Below, piece after piece: positions 16,581-25,031 of a stretch of DNA of 64,000 nt (its first letter is position 1; every line of letters starts with the position of its first letter). Position numbers and translations under genes: made by a program. A model generated the notes under the pieces. That model made no database searches and was not told where the DNA came from. It saw only the letters and a program-made list of their open reading frames with translations. Source of the stretch: Brachybacterium tyrofermentans (lineage in GTDB: Bacteria; Actinomycetota; Actinomycetes; Actinomycetales; Dermabacteraceae); NCBI RefSeq assembly GCF_014897585.1, contig NZ_JABUXW010000008.1:109237-173236 (forward strand). Reading direction: 5' to 3'.

Positions 16581-18076
16581 GCGGCCCCGTCCGCCGCCGC
16601 GACGAACACGGCCTCGCGCTCTGCGGCGTCGACGGAGTCGAGGCGCACCCGCACCACCTCGCCCAGCGCCGCATCCATCGGCACCCAGGCGGTGACCGGG
16701 GGCTCGGAGAGCTGGACCTCGACGCGGGTGGGCGTGCCGTCGTTCCCGTCCTTCGCCGGGCTCGCCTCGCGCCGCTCGATCACGGTCGCCTCGAAGGTCT
16801 CGCCCGTCCAGGCGGCGAGCGCCGCGGCCTCCACCAGGTCGATGGCCCGGCGCTCGAGATCGCCGGACCGGGCCCCGGTGACCCGCATCGCCTCGGGGAT
16901 CTCGGCGAGCGCGGCGAGCAGCTCGGCCGAGGGCTCCGTGCCCTGCACATGGGCGTGGCACACGAGCAGCACGAAACGATCCACGAGCCGCCGCAGGGGC
17001 GCCGTCGTATGCGCATAGGGAGCGGCGATCGCGGCCTGCTCCGGATCCTCCGGGACCTCCTCGGCGCTCGTGAACGCCGCGTACGAGGCGCCGCGGAAGA
17101 GCGCGGTGGCATGGTTGAGGAGTGCGAGATGCGCCGGCTCGTGCCAGTCCAGCGACCGCAGGAAGTCCCCGTAGGCCTGGTCGGTCGCCCACGGGATGCC
17201 GAGCACCTCGGCCTGACGGCGGAAGCGGTCCACGGCGCTGTCCTCGGCGGGCGGCATGGTGCGCAGGATCCCGGAGCCGTGCTCGAGCATCAGCTGCGCC
17301 GCGGCCATCCCGGTCATCAGCGAGATCTGGGCGTTGGAGTCCTCGATCGGTCGGGGTCGGCGCCAGGTCAGGCGCGCGTGGTCGCCGTCGGCGACGACCT
17401 CCTGCTCGGGCACGTTCAGGCTCGCCCCGCCGCGGGCGGACTCCAGCCGCGCGCGTAGTGCTCCGATCTCCTGCAGCAGGACCATCATCGGGTGGCCGTT
17501 CCCATGCTCGAGATCCTCCTGCACCTGGTCGTAGGCGAGCTTCTCGACCGAGCGCACCTGCGAGCGCTCGAGGTCGATCGTCCGCACCTCGCCGGCGGCG
17601 TCCAGGTCCAGGACCCACACGAAGGCAGGGGAGGACTGGTCGGGGAGCGGGGAGGCGACTCCCTCGCAGAGCACCTCGGGGTGCAGGGGGATGCGCCGGT
17701 CCGGGAGGTACAGGGTCTCCCCACGACGGCGCGCCTCCTGGTCCAGGGCGCTGCCGAGATCGACGAACCAGGGAACATCCGCGATCGCATAGAGCACGCG
17801 GAACCCGTCGTCGGTGCGTTCGAGGTGCATCGCCTGGTCGAGGTCGGTCGAGCTGGCGGGGTCCAGGGTCACGAAGGGCACCTCGGTGCGGTCCGTGCGC
17901 GCGGAGCTGTCGAGCTGCCGGCCGGCGGCCTGCTCTGCCTCGGCGAGGACCCCGGCGGGGAAATCGAGCGGGATCTCGTCCGCGGCGGCGGCCAGGAGGG
18001 CGTCGATGCCTTCGCGGATCACGTCGGCGGCGACCGATCCTCGCGGGGCGGTCAGGGACACGGAGCGGTGCGGCAC
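16577..18076 (-). CDS. RNB-domain ribonuclease (RNase II/R family, short actinobacterial form)
   Basis: 499 residues, the length usual for actinobacterial RNB proteins that lack the full set of cold-shock and S1 domains. The catalytic site reads LDPASSTDLDQAM with D72, D78 and D80; the fourth acidic position of RNase II (DD) is Gln81. Further RNB signatures are RRRGETLYLPDRRIPLHPEV, APYAHTTAPLRRLVDRF and a C-terminal S1-like segment. These are 3'-5' exoribonucleases. The chosen start is GTG 18076, which has AGGAGG five bases upstream; the open frame continues far upstream but is antisense to other genes. It is coupled to the unknown gene downstream. Confidence 0.88.
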   Translation of the reverse strand: MPHRSVSLTAPRGSVAADVIREGIDALLAAAADEIPLDFPAGVLAEAEQAAGRQLDSSARTDRTEVPFVTLDPASSTDLDQAMHLERTDDGFRVLYAIADVPWFVDLGSALDQEARRRGETLYLPDRRIPLHPEVLCEGVASPLPDQSSPAFVWVLDLDAAGEVRTIDLERSQVRSVEKLAYDQVQEDLEHGNGHPMMVLLQEIGALRARLESARGGASLNVPEQEVVADGDHARLTWRRPRPIEDSNAQISLMTGMAAAQLMLEHGSGILRTMPPAEDSAVDRFRRQAEVLGIPWATDQAYGDFLRSLDWHEPAHLALLNHATALFRGASYAAFTSAEEVPEDPEQAAIAAPYAHTTAPLRRLVDRFVLLVCHAHVQGTEPSAELLAALAEIPEAMRVTGARSGDLERRAIDLVEAAALAAWTGETFEATVIERREASPAKDGNDGTPTRVEVQLSEPPVTAWVPMDAALGEVVRVRLDSVDAAEREAVFVAAADGAA

Positions 18077-18286
18077 TACGACCTCCTGGACGGGTGGTTC
18101 GGGCCCGGCCAGCTTACGGGGATCGAGCGGGCGAACGGGAAGGGTCCAGGAGGTCACAGCACGGCGAAACCTGAGGCCTCCCGAGGATTTCCTGGGCATT
18201 CCCGGGACGGGATCTCCGCAGGCCGATAGCGTTTCCGGGGCGCCAGCGAGCGCTCTCCCGTTCCCCGACCTCCTGAAGGATCTCCT

Positions 18287-20470
18287 GTGCCGCTCCATCC
18301 CGGCCCCCGCCTCCGCCTCCTCACCGCCGCGATCGCCGCCCTCGGGGTGCTCGTCGCCGGACCGGCACTGGCCGAGGTCCCTGCGGCGAAGGACGGCTCC
18401 GGGCTGCACCTGGACACCGCCTCCAGCGCGCCGGATCTGGTGACCGGCGGCGACGCCCTGGTCGAGATCTCCTCCGAGCACAACGTCCCTCACGATCGCG
18501 TGGAGGTCACCCTGAACGAGAAGGACGTGACCTCGGCCTTCACCTGGGACGGGAGCCGTGAGGTGCTGGTCGGCCGCGTCGACGGCATGGTCCAGGGCGA
18601 GAACCTGCTGCGCGCCGCGCTCCCGGGGCAGGCCCGGGGTGCGGACGAGCTCACGGTGATCAACCATCCGGACGAGGGGCCGCTGTTCAGCGGGCCGCAC
18701 GAGCAGCCCTTCGCCTGCGAGACCCAGGACTTCGAGGTCCCCGGGACCGACGAGACGCTCGGCGAACCGCTCGACGAGAACTGCTCTATCGAGGACCGCG
18801 TCGATCACGTCTACTACACGACTGCCGGCACCTGGGAGGCGTTCCCCGAGGACGCCACCGACTACCCCGACGACCTCGCGCGCACCACGACCGACGAGGG
18901 GATCGAGGTGCCGTTCATCGTGCGCCTCGCCCACGGCACCGCCAACCGCGGCATCTTCCAGCACGCCGCTCTGCACGATCCGCTCACCGAGGACCCGGTG
19001 ACCCCTGCGGCCCGACCCGCGGGCTGGAACGGCAAGGTCGTCTACACGCTCGGCGGCGGATGCGTGGACGGCTGGTATCGCCAGGGGCCGAAGACCGGCG
19101 GCGTGCTCGACCCGCGGGTGCTGTCGAAGGGCTACGCCATGGTCTCGTCGTCCCTGAACGTGTTCGGCAACAACTGCAACGACCTGCTCACCTCGGAGAC
19201 CGCCCAGATGACGAAGGAGGAGTTCATCGAGACCTACGGCCGCGACGACTTCACCATCGGCCTCGGCGCCTCCGGCGGCTCCTACCAGGGTCATCAGGCG
19301 GCGGACAACTACCCAGGGATCTTCGACGGCATCGTCGTCGGCGCCTCCTTCCCGGAGGTCGGTTTCGGCACCATCGATTCGATCACCGACGCCCGGCTGC
19401 TGCAGAACTACTTCGCGGGCGGCACCGACGTCGAGTGGACGCAGGAGCAGAAACGTCGGGTCACCGGCTTCCAGACCCTCGCCACCATGGACAACGTCTC
19501 CGGCGGCGCGCTGCGCATCGATCCGCGCGAGTTCTGCCCGCCGACGCTGCCCCAGGAGCAGCGCTACGACCCCGAGACGAATCCGACCGGGGTGCGCTGC
19601 GACGTCTACGACCACACCTCGACCATCTACGGCACCGACCCGGAGACGGGCTTCGCGCTGCGACCGCTGGACAACGTCGGCATCCAGTACGGGCTGGCCG
19701 CCCTGGCCGACGGGACCATCGACGCCGAGCAGTTCCTCGACCTCAACGACGCCATCGGGGGCTACGACCAGGACGCGAACTTCCGTCCCGAGCGCTCCGT
19801 CGCCGACCTCCCCGCCGTCGAGGCCGCGTACCGCACGGGGCGGCTGACCGACGGCGGCCAGGGACTCGCGAGCACCCCGGTCATCGACTATCGCGCCTAC
19901 GCCGACGAGAAGCCGGAGGGTGACATCCACATCAGGTACCACACCAGCTCGATGCGGGAGCGGCTGCGCGATGCGAACGGCTCGATCGAGAACCACGTCA
20001 GCCTGCTCGAGGACGACCGCTACGGCCTGTTCTCCACGAAGAGCCCGCTGCTGATGCACGCGCTGACCCAGATGGACGCCTGGCTCACGGAGCTCGAGCC
20101 GAGCGACGACCTCCAGGACCGGCCCACGCTCCCGGAGATCGGAGCGGCCCGCCCGGACTCCCTCGTCGAGGGCTGCATGGATCAGGGCGACGAGCCCGAG
20201 TTCCACGCGATGGCCCTGGACCGCGATCCCGCCTCCGAGTGCGAGCAGCTCTACCCCTCGGCGAGCTTCCCCCGGGAGGTGGCCGGTGAATCGGTGAAGG
20301 CCGACGTCATCGCCTGCACCACGTCGGAGCCCGTACGGGCCGAGTACCCGGTCGAGTTCACCGACGAGCAGTGGGAGCAGCTCCTGGCCGCGTTCCCCGA
20401 CGGCGTGTGCGACTACACGCTCCCGGGGCGCGGCGAGGTCGAGCATGCGGGGACCTGGCAGCGGTTCTGA
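18287..20470 (+). CDS. Secreted DUF6351-type protein (tannase/esterase-like alpha/beta hydrolase)
   Basis: 727 residues. A signal peptide is clear (LTAAIAALGVLVAGPALA, cleavage near residue 29). The middle part has the tannase/feruloyl-esterase-like nucleophile motif GASGGSYQGHQAADN and YTLGGGCVDGWYRQG; the C-terminal part is rich in paired Cys. Length and motifs match proteins annotated DUF6351. The substrate is unknown; an extracellular ester hydrolase is a reasonable inference. The start is GTG 18287 with AAGGA upstream. The next gene, an ABC ATPase, begins 15 bases after its stop but has its own promoter. Confidence 0.75.
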   Translation: MPLHPGPRLRLLTAAIAALGVLVAGPALAEVPAAKDGSGLHLDTASSAPDLVTGGDALVEISSEHNVPHDRVEVTLNEKDVTSAFTWDGSREVLVGRVDGMVQGENLLRAALPGQARGADELTVINHPDEGPLFSGPHEQPFACETQDFEVPGTDETLGEPLDENCSIEDRVDHVYYTTAGTWEAFPEDATDYPDDLARTTTDEGIEVPFIVRLAHGTANRGIFQHAALHDPLTEDPVTPAARPAGWNGKVVYTLGGGCVDGWYRQGPKTGGVLDPRVLSKGYAMVSSSLNVFGNNCNDLLTSETAQMTKEEFIETYGRDDFTIGLGASGGSYQGHQAADNYPGIFDGIVVGASFPEVGFGTIDSITDARLLQNYFAGGTDVEWTQEQKRRVTGFQTLATMDNVSGGALRIDPREFCPPTLPQEQRYDPETNPTGVRCDVYDHTSTIYGTDPETGFALRPLDNVGIQYGLAALADGTIDAEQFLDLNDAIGGYDQDANFRPERSVADLPAVEAAYRTGRLTDGGQGLASTPVIDYRAYADEKPEGDIHIRYHTSSMRERLRDANGSIENHVSLLEDDRYGLFSTKSPLLMHALTQMDAWLTELEPSDDLQDRPTLPEIGAARPDSLVEGCMDQGDEPEFHAMALDRDPASECEQLYPSASFPREVAGESVKADVIACTTSEPVRAEYPVEFTDEQWEQLLAAFPDGVCDYTLPGRGEVEHAGTWQRF

Positions 20471-20473
20471 CGA

Positions 20474-20486
20474 TAGGCTCGGAGCA
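20474..20486 (+). promoter_or_regulatory. Leaderless promoter of the ABC ATPase gene (-10 TAGGCT)
   Basis: TAGGCT (20474-20479) is followed by exactly six bases and the ATG at 20486, so transcription should start at the start codon. Confidence 0.5.
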
Positions 20487-21280
20487 TGTCCGTCGCAGCA
20501 GCCTCCCTGACCGATGTCGTCGTGCGCCGCAGCGGGCGCAACATCCTCGATTCCGTGACCCTCGAGATCGCCGAGGGCGAGCGCTGGGCGGTGCTCGGCC
20601 CCAACGGCGCCGGAAAATCGACGCTGGTGCGCCTGCTCTCCGCCCGGATGCATCCCACCTCCGGCACCGTCGAGATCATCGGCGAGCAGCTCGGCAAGGT
20701 CGACATCTTCGAGCTGCGCCCCATGATCGGTCTGGCCAGCCAGGAGCTCGCCGACACCATCCCGGTCGAGGAGACCGCGGAGAACGTGGTGGTGACCGCC
20801 GGCTACGGCGTGGTGGGCCGCTGGCGCGAGCAGTACGACGAGATGGATCTCGAGCGGGCCCGCACCCTGCTCGCGGCTTTCGGCGTCGGCGATCTCGCCA
20901 CGCGCATGTTCGGCACCCTGTCCACCGGTGAGCGCAAGCGGGTGCTCGCCGCCCGCGCCCTCATGACCGACCCCGAGGTGCTGCTGCTGGACGAGCCCGC
21001 CGCCGGCCTGGACCTGGGCGGCCGCGAGTCGCTCGTGCGCACCCTGGGCCGCCTCGCGAAGGACCCGGCGACGCCGGTGACCGTGCTGGTCACCCACCAC
21101 GTCGAGGAGATCCCGCCGGGCTACACGCATGTGGCGCTGCTGCGCGAGGGCGGCGTCGTGGCCGCCGGCCCGATCGAGGAGACCCTCACCTCGCAGAACC
21201 TCACCCGCACCTTCGGCCTGCCGCTGATCGTCGAGCAGCGCGGCGAGCGGTACACCGCCCGCTCCCTCTCGCTGGACTGA
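20486..21280 (+). CDS. ABC transporter ATP-binding protein without adjacent permease
   Basis: 264 residues with a complete nucleotide-binding domain: Walker A GPNGAGKST (38-46), signature LSTGERKRVLAARAL, Walker B VLLLDEP and a switch His in VTHHVEEIPP. The protein resembles the ModF/YlmA group, whose members are often encoded without membrane partners. No permease or binding protein is nearby. A SpoU-type RNA methylase follows after 7 bases and is probably cotranscribed, so a role in RNA or stress physiology is possible but not shown. Confidence 0.8.
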   Translation: MSVAAASLTDVVVRRSGRNILDSVTLEIAEGERWAVLGPNGAGKSTLVRLLSARMHPTSGTVEIIGEQLGKVDIFELRPMIGLASQELADTIPVEETAENVVVTAGYGVVGRWREQYDEMDLERARTLLAAFGVGDLATRMFGTLSTGERKRVLAARALMTDPEVLLLDEPAAGLDLGGRESLVRTLGRLAKDPATPVTVLVTHHVEEIPPGYTHVALLREGGVVAAGPIEETLTSQNLTRTFGLPLIVEQRGERYTARSLSLD

Positions 21281-21287
21281 CCCGGCG

Positions 21288-22133
21288 GTGGAGCACGCAC
21301 AGCTACAGCGGATCACCGACCTCGGCGATCCGGCCCTGGACGACTACCTGCGCATGACCGACGTCCGGCTGCGCTCGCGCGTCGAGGTCGAGCGCGGCCT
21401 GTTCATGGCCGAGAGCTACGAGGTCATCTCCCGGGCGGTCGACGCCGGGATGGAGCCCCGCTCCTTCCTCATGTCCGAGAAGTGGAAGGACAAGTTCGCG
21501 CCGTTGTACGAGCAGTTCCCCGAGGTGCCCGTGTATGTGGGCGACGGGGACCTCATCGAGCAGTTCACCGGCTTCCACCTGCACCGCGGCGCACTGGCCT
21601 CCATGCAGCGCCCGGTGCTTCCCGAGGTCGCGGAGGTGCTGCGCACCGCTCGCACCGTCGCCGTGATCGAGGACATCGTCGACCACACCAACGTCGGAGC
21701 CCTGTTCCGCTCCGCCGCGGCGCTCGGGGTCGACGCGGTGCTGGTCACCCCGCAGTGCGCGGACCCGCTCTACCGCCGCTCCATCCGGGTGTCGATGGGC
21801 ACGGTCTTCCAGGTGCCGTGGACGCGCCTGGAGGCCTGGCCCCGCGACGGCGTGGAGCTCCTGCACGAGGCAGGCTTCGACGTGCTCGCGCTCGCCCTCA
21901 CCGACGGCGCCGTCGCGCTCGAGCACCTGGACCTGGGACCGGATCGCAAGGTCGCCTTCGTGCTCGGCGCGGAGGGCCACGGGCTGAAGCCCGCCACCCT
22001 GGCAGCGGTCGACCAGCACGTCGTGATCCCGATGGCCGGGGGAGTGGATTCCCTGAACGTCGCCGCCGCCAGCGCTGTCGTGTTCTGGCAGCGCCGCGCC
22101 GCGCTCATCGCCTCCGGCGCGCCAGCAGGCTGA
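21288..22133 (+). CDS. SpoU/TrmH-family RNA 2'-O-methyltransferase
   Basis: 281 residues. The N-terminal RNA-binding region (YLRMTDVRLRSRVEVERGLFMAE) is followed by the SPOUT knot motifs VDHTNVGALFRSAAALGVDAVL, FVLGAEGHGLKP and IPMAGGVDSLNVAAASAVVFW. These proteins use S-adenosylmethionine to methylate ribose in rRNA or tRNA; the target is unknown. The start GTG 21288 lies 7 bases after the ABC ATPase stop. The 3' end overlaps the convergent methyltransferase gene by 29 bases. Confidence 0.87.
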   Translation: MEHAQLQRITDLGDPALDDYLRMTDVRLRSRVEVERGLFMAESYEVISRAVDAGMEPRSFLMSEKWKDKFAPLYEQFPEVPVYVGDGDLIEQFTGFHLHRGALASMQRPVLPEVAEVLRTARTVAVIEDIVDHTNVGALFRSAAALGVDAVLVTPQCADPLYRRSIRVSMGTVFQVPWTRLEAWPRDGVELLHEAGFDVLALALTDGAVALEHLDLGPDRKVAFVLGAEGHGLKPATLAAVDQHVVIPMAGGVDSLNVAAASAVVFWQRRAALIASGAPAG

Positions 22134-22851
22134 TCGCGTTCGGCAGGCGGCCGTCCCAGGCCGCCGCCGGGTTCTCGTCGTCCGGCATCCAGAACGGATC
22201 CGGATGCTCCGCCAGGTGCAGGAGCTCGAACCCCGCGCCGAGCACCGTCATCACGAGCTGCGCGAGGGTGCGCTGGTGCTCCGTCGCCCCGCGGGCCGGG
22301 AAGGTGTCGTTGACGTGGCTCGCGGCGAAGTAGCTGCGATCCTCCCGCACCCTCGCCTCGTCGTGGTCCCAAGCCCACAGCGGCACCAGCGGATGCCCCT
22401 CATAGACGAACAGATGCCCACCTGGCCTCAGCAGCCGGTGCATCTCCGCCGCCCACGCGTCGAGATCGGCCATCCAGATCAGGGCGCCCTTGCCGGTGTA
22501 GACCAGATCCGCACTCTGCGCGGGTCGGCCGGTGTCAGGCAGCTCGGCCAGCTCGTATCGACACTGCGCGCCCAGCTCGTCGGCCCGACGCTGGGCGGCC
22601 GCGACCGCCGTCGGGCTGTAGTCGAGCCCGAGCACGGAGTGCGCCCCGAGCCGGATCAGGGCGTGGTCGTCGAGTCCGTGCCCGCTCTGCGGATGCAGCA
22701 CCTCAGCATCCTCGATCAGAGGCCGGAGCTGCTCCTCCTCGATCGGCAGCAGCCGCGCCGTGCGGGCCTGCTCGAGATGCTCCGCGTACTCCCGCACATG
22801 CTTCGAGGAGGCCTCGTCCCAGGCTCGTCGGGTGTCGTCATAGGTGCTCAT
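22105..22851 (-). CDS. Class I SAM-dependent methyltransferase
   Basis: 248 residues if started at ATG 22851. Motif I reads VLHPQSGHGLDDHALIRLGA, motif II VLGLDYS, and the later segment LRPGGHLFVYEGHPLVPLWAW is typical of small-molecule methyltransferases of the type-11 group. The substrate is not known. The codon at 22854 (GTG) is also possible, but TAGCCT ends six bases before the ATG at 22851, which points to a leaderless start there. It converges with, and overlaps, the SpoU methylase gene. Confidence 0.8.
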   Translation of the reverse strand: MSTYDDTRRAWDEASSKHVREYAEHLEQARTARLLPIEEEQLRPLIEDAEVLHPQSGHGLDDHALIRLGAHSVLGLDYSPTAVAAAQRRADELGAQCRYELAELPDTGRPAQSADLVYTGKGALIWMADLDAWAAEMHRLLRPGGHLFVYEGHPLVPLWAWDHDEARVREDRSYFAASHVNDTFPARGATEHQRTLAQLVMTVLGAGFELLHLAEHPDPFWMPDDENPAAAWDGRLPNAISLLARRRR

Positions 22852-22863
22852 CACCCGAGGCTA
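22852..22863 (-). promoter_or_regulatory. Leaderless promoter of the SAM methyltransferase gene
   Basis: On the minus strand TAGCCT (22863-22858) is followed by six bases and the ATG at 22851. Confidence 0.5.
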
Positions 22864-22926
22864 GAGCGCCACGGAGCGTCGAGCGAGGGAATTCGTCCCG
22901 GATCCGTCGACGTCCGTGGCCGACAG

Positions 22927-23268
22927 TCAGTTGCGGGAGGACGAGCAGGCGGCGGCGACCTGCGCAGTGAGCACCCGGACCGGCTCGGGATCGTCGAGCT
23001 GCACGAACAGGACCCGATCACCGAACCAGGACGTACACCTCTCTACAAGCTGAAACGACTGTTGCATCGCGAACAGCTCGTTGAGACGATAATGATCCTC
23101 CTCCTGGAGATCACCGAGGGGGACGAAGGGGTGGAGCACTGTCACGTGCGCGGGGATCCCGTCGGCCGCAGCTCTGTCGAGCCGCCCCCGATGCCTCCCG
23201 ACAGCGCTCGCGGCACCCGGGACCCTCAGCAGCAAGGCTGTCTCGTCGGTACTCTCCGTCGTCGCCAT
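22927..23268 (-). pseudogene. Truncated 2'-5' RNA ligase (2H phosphoesterase) family protein
   Basis: 113 residues. The first half is typical of the LigT/2H family: IPAHVTVLHPFVP carries the first HxT motif (H41, T43). The family is usually 160-180 residues long and needs a second HxT motif for catalysis. Here the protein ends in AACSSSRN before any second motif, and the 70 bases downstream hold no continuation. It is 10 bases downstream of the histidine phosphatase gene and probably in its operon. It is most likely a 3'-truncated, non-functional gene; a short binding-only protein is the alternative. Confidence 0.65.
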
Positions 23269-23278
23269 ATCCTCGTCC

Positions 23279-23827
23279 TCAGTTCGCGATCTCGACCGTG
23301 ATGAACTGCGGGAAGGTCAGCGTCGACCAGTACGACTCCGCCGCCTGGCCTGCTTCTAGGTAACCGATCTGCACGAGCCACGCGACCAGGACCATGCCAT
23401 GCGTCGCGATGACGAGGTCGCTCCCTGGGTGGGCTTCGACCGCCTGGGCGAATCGTCGCCCCGCCTGGTCCGGAGTCTCCCAGTCGCGATGCCGATCGTC
23501 GAGCTCCCCGTGGATCCACGCTCCACGCCTCTCGGAGGAGAACTCATCGAAGGGTTCGCCCGGCCTGTGCACCTCACAGAATCCGATGTCTGCTGCCGGC
23601 TCTCTTCCGGCCATCAGTCGGGCGGTCTCGATCGCCTTCTGCTCCGTGCTGCTGAGGAGGATGGAGCCCGCGGGCAGCTTGTGACGCATCGAGCGGGCGG
23701 CGGCCCGGCCCTCAGAGCTCAACGTCCAGTGCGACGGCGGGAGCTGAGGGTCCGGGATCGGCATGGCGTGACGCAGCAGGTGCACCTGCCGTGTCCGCCC
23801 GGGCCCCCGCTCGCCGCCGCACGCCAT
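23279..23827 (-). CDS. Histidine phosphatase (phosphoglycerate mutase-like) family protein
   Basis: 182 residues. VHLLRHAMPIPD holds the RH(A) phosphate loop (R19, H20) and VIATHGMVLVAWLV the second catalytic His. The Gly of the usual RHG is Ala. The middle region contains FDEFSSERRGAWIHGE, typical of a broad phosphatase branch of unknown substrate. The ATG at 23827 is two bases after the dehydrogenase stop, so the two genes form an operon with the truncated 2H gene. Confidence 0.8.
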   Translation of the reverse strand: MACGGERGPGRTRQVHLLRHAMPIPDPQLPPSHWTLSSEGRAAARSMRHKLPAGSILLSSTEQKAIETARLMAGREPAADIGFCEVHRPGEPFDEFSSERRGAWIHGELDDRHRDWETPDQAGRRFAQAVEAHPGSDLVIATHGMVLVAWLVQIGYLEAGQAAESYWSTLTFPQFITVEIAN

Positions 23828-23829
23828 GA

Positions 23830-24861
23830 TCAGAGCGTGATCTGCAGCTTCACGTCCGTCGGGCGTCCTTCGAGGAAGCGCTCGAAGGCCTGCACGGAGT
23901 TGTCGAAGGTGAAGGTCTCCGAGACGAAGCGGGAGAGGTCCACGGCATCGCTCGCGGCGAGATCGATCGCCTTCTGGTAGACGTTCGCATACCGGAACAC
24001 CGTCTCCAGGGAGATGCCGCGGCTCTGGGCGGTGGCGATGTCGAAGGGCACCGGGTCCACGGGCATGCCGACCAGGACGATGCGGCCGCCGGGGGCGGGC
24101 AGCGACCAGAGATTCTTGTACGCAGGAGCGGCACCGGTGGCCTCGAAGACCACCTGCGGCCCCCAGCCGCCGGTCTCCGCACGGACCCGTTCGCCGAGGT
24201 CCTCCTTCGTGGCGTCGACCGGGACGATTCCCTCGAGCCCGTCGAGCAGGGCGAGCTTCTCGGGGAGGACGTCGCTGATGTAGACCGTGCTGGCGCCTCC
24301 GGCGCGGGCGGCGATCGCAGTCATGATGCCGATGGTGCCGGAGCCGATGACTGCTGCGACGTCACCGGGCTTGATGCCGGCCTTGGTGGCGGCGAACATG
24401 CCCACGGAGAACGGCTCGATGAGGGCGCCCTCGGCGAAGCTGAGGTTGTCGGGGAGCTTGTAGGTGTACGCGGCGGAGTGGATGACCTCGTCGGTCAGGC
24501 AGCCGTCGACCGGCGGGGTGGCCCAGAACTGCACGGCGGGGTCGACGTTGTAGTTGCCTTCCTTCACCGCGCGGGAGGATGGGTCCGGCACGCCGGGCTC
24601 CATGGCCACGCGGTCACCGGGGGAGAGGTTGGTGACGCCTTCGCCGACCTCGACGACGGTGCCGGCACCCTCGTGGCCGAGGATCATCGGCTCTTCGACG
24701 ACGAAGGGTCCGATCTTGCCGTCGGTCCAGTAGTGCACGTCGGAGGCACAGATCCCGACGGTGTGCATCGCGATGCTGACCTGACCCGGACCAGGGGAGC
24801 CGACGGGCTCGACCTCTTCGATGGACATCCGGTTCTTCTCCTGCAGCACGAGCGCGCGCAT
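23830..24861 (-). CDS. Polyol/sorbitol-type zinc-dependent alcohol dehydrogenase (MDR family)
   Basis: 343 residues. It has the MDR catalytic zinc ligands C38 ([10 protein letters not shown]), H63-E64 ([16 protein letters not shown]) and E149 (LIEPFSVG), and a Rossmann cofactor motif near [13 protein letters not shown]. The segment [17 protein letters not shown] is characteristic of sorbitol/xylitol (L-iditol) dehydrogenases. The four Cys that bind the structural zinc in related enzymes are D93, S96, V99 and D107, so that zinc site is absent. Expected reaction: NAD+-linked oxidation of a sugar alcohol to a ketose. It is the first gene of an operon with a histidine phosphatase. Confidence 0.85.
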   Translation of the reverse strand: MRALVLQEKNRMSIEEVEPVGSPGPGQVSIAMHTVGICASDVHYWTDGKIGPFVVEEPMILGHEGAGTVVEVGEGVTNLSPGDRVAMEPGVPDPSSRAVKEGNYNVDPAVQFWATPPVDGCLTDEVIHSAAYTYKLPDNLSFAEGALIEPFSVGMFAATKAGIKPGDVAAVIGSGTIGIMTAIAARAGGASTVYISDVLPEKLALLDGLEGIVPVDATKEDLGERVRAETGGWGPQVVFEATGAAPAYKNLWSLPAPGGRIVLVGMPVDPVPFDIATAQSRGISLETVFRYANVYQKAIDLAASDAVDLSRFVSETFTFDNSVQAFERFLEGRPTDVKLQITL

Positions 24862-25031
24862 GGAACTCCCTTTCGACGTGATGTGTCCGAGGCCTCATGA
24901 TCGCAGAGTCCTGGCACGTCAGGACGGGAGGCTCGAGGTGTGAGCAGGCGCGGACCTGTGGGAGAACGCGGTACCGGGAGCGTCGCCGATTCTGCCGGGG
25001 CACTCGGATGGCGGACGGCTCGGTCGCCGGG
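24862..25031. other. Intergenic region upstream of the dehydrogenase operon
   Basis: 170 bp between the dehydrogenase start and the end of the DUF222-HNH gene. It must hold the promoter of the dehydrogenase operon, but I see no clear promoter or operator in it. Confidence 0.4.

Noticed and set aside
18077..21316. Long open frame continuing upstream of the RNB gene on the minus strand
   Set aside because: It runs antisense to the clearly coding DUF6351 and ABC ATPase genes and has low-complexity composition; it is a high-GC third-position artefact.
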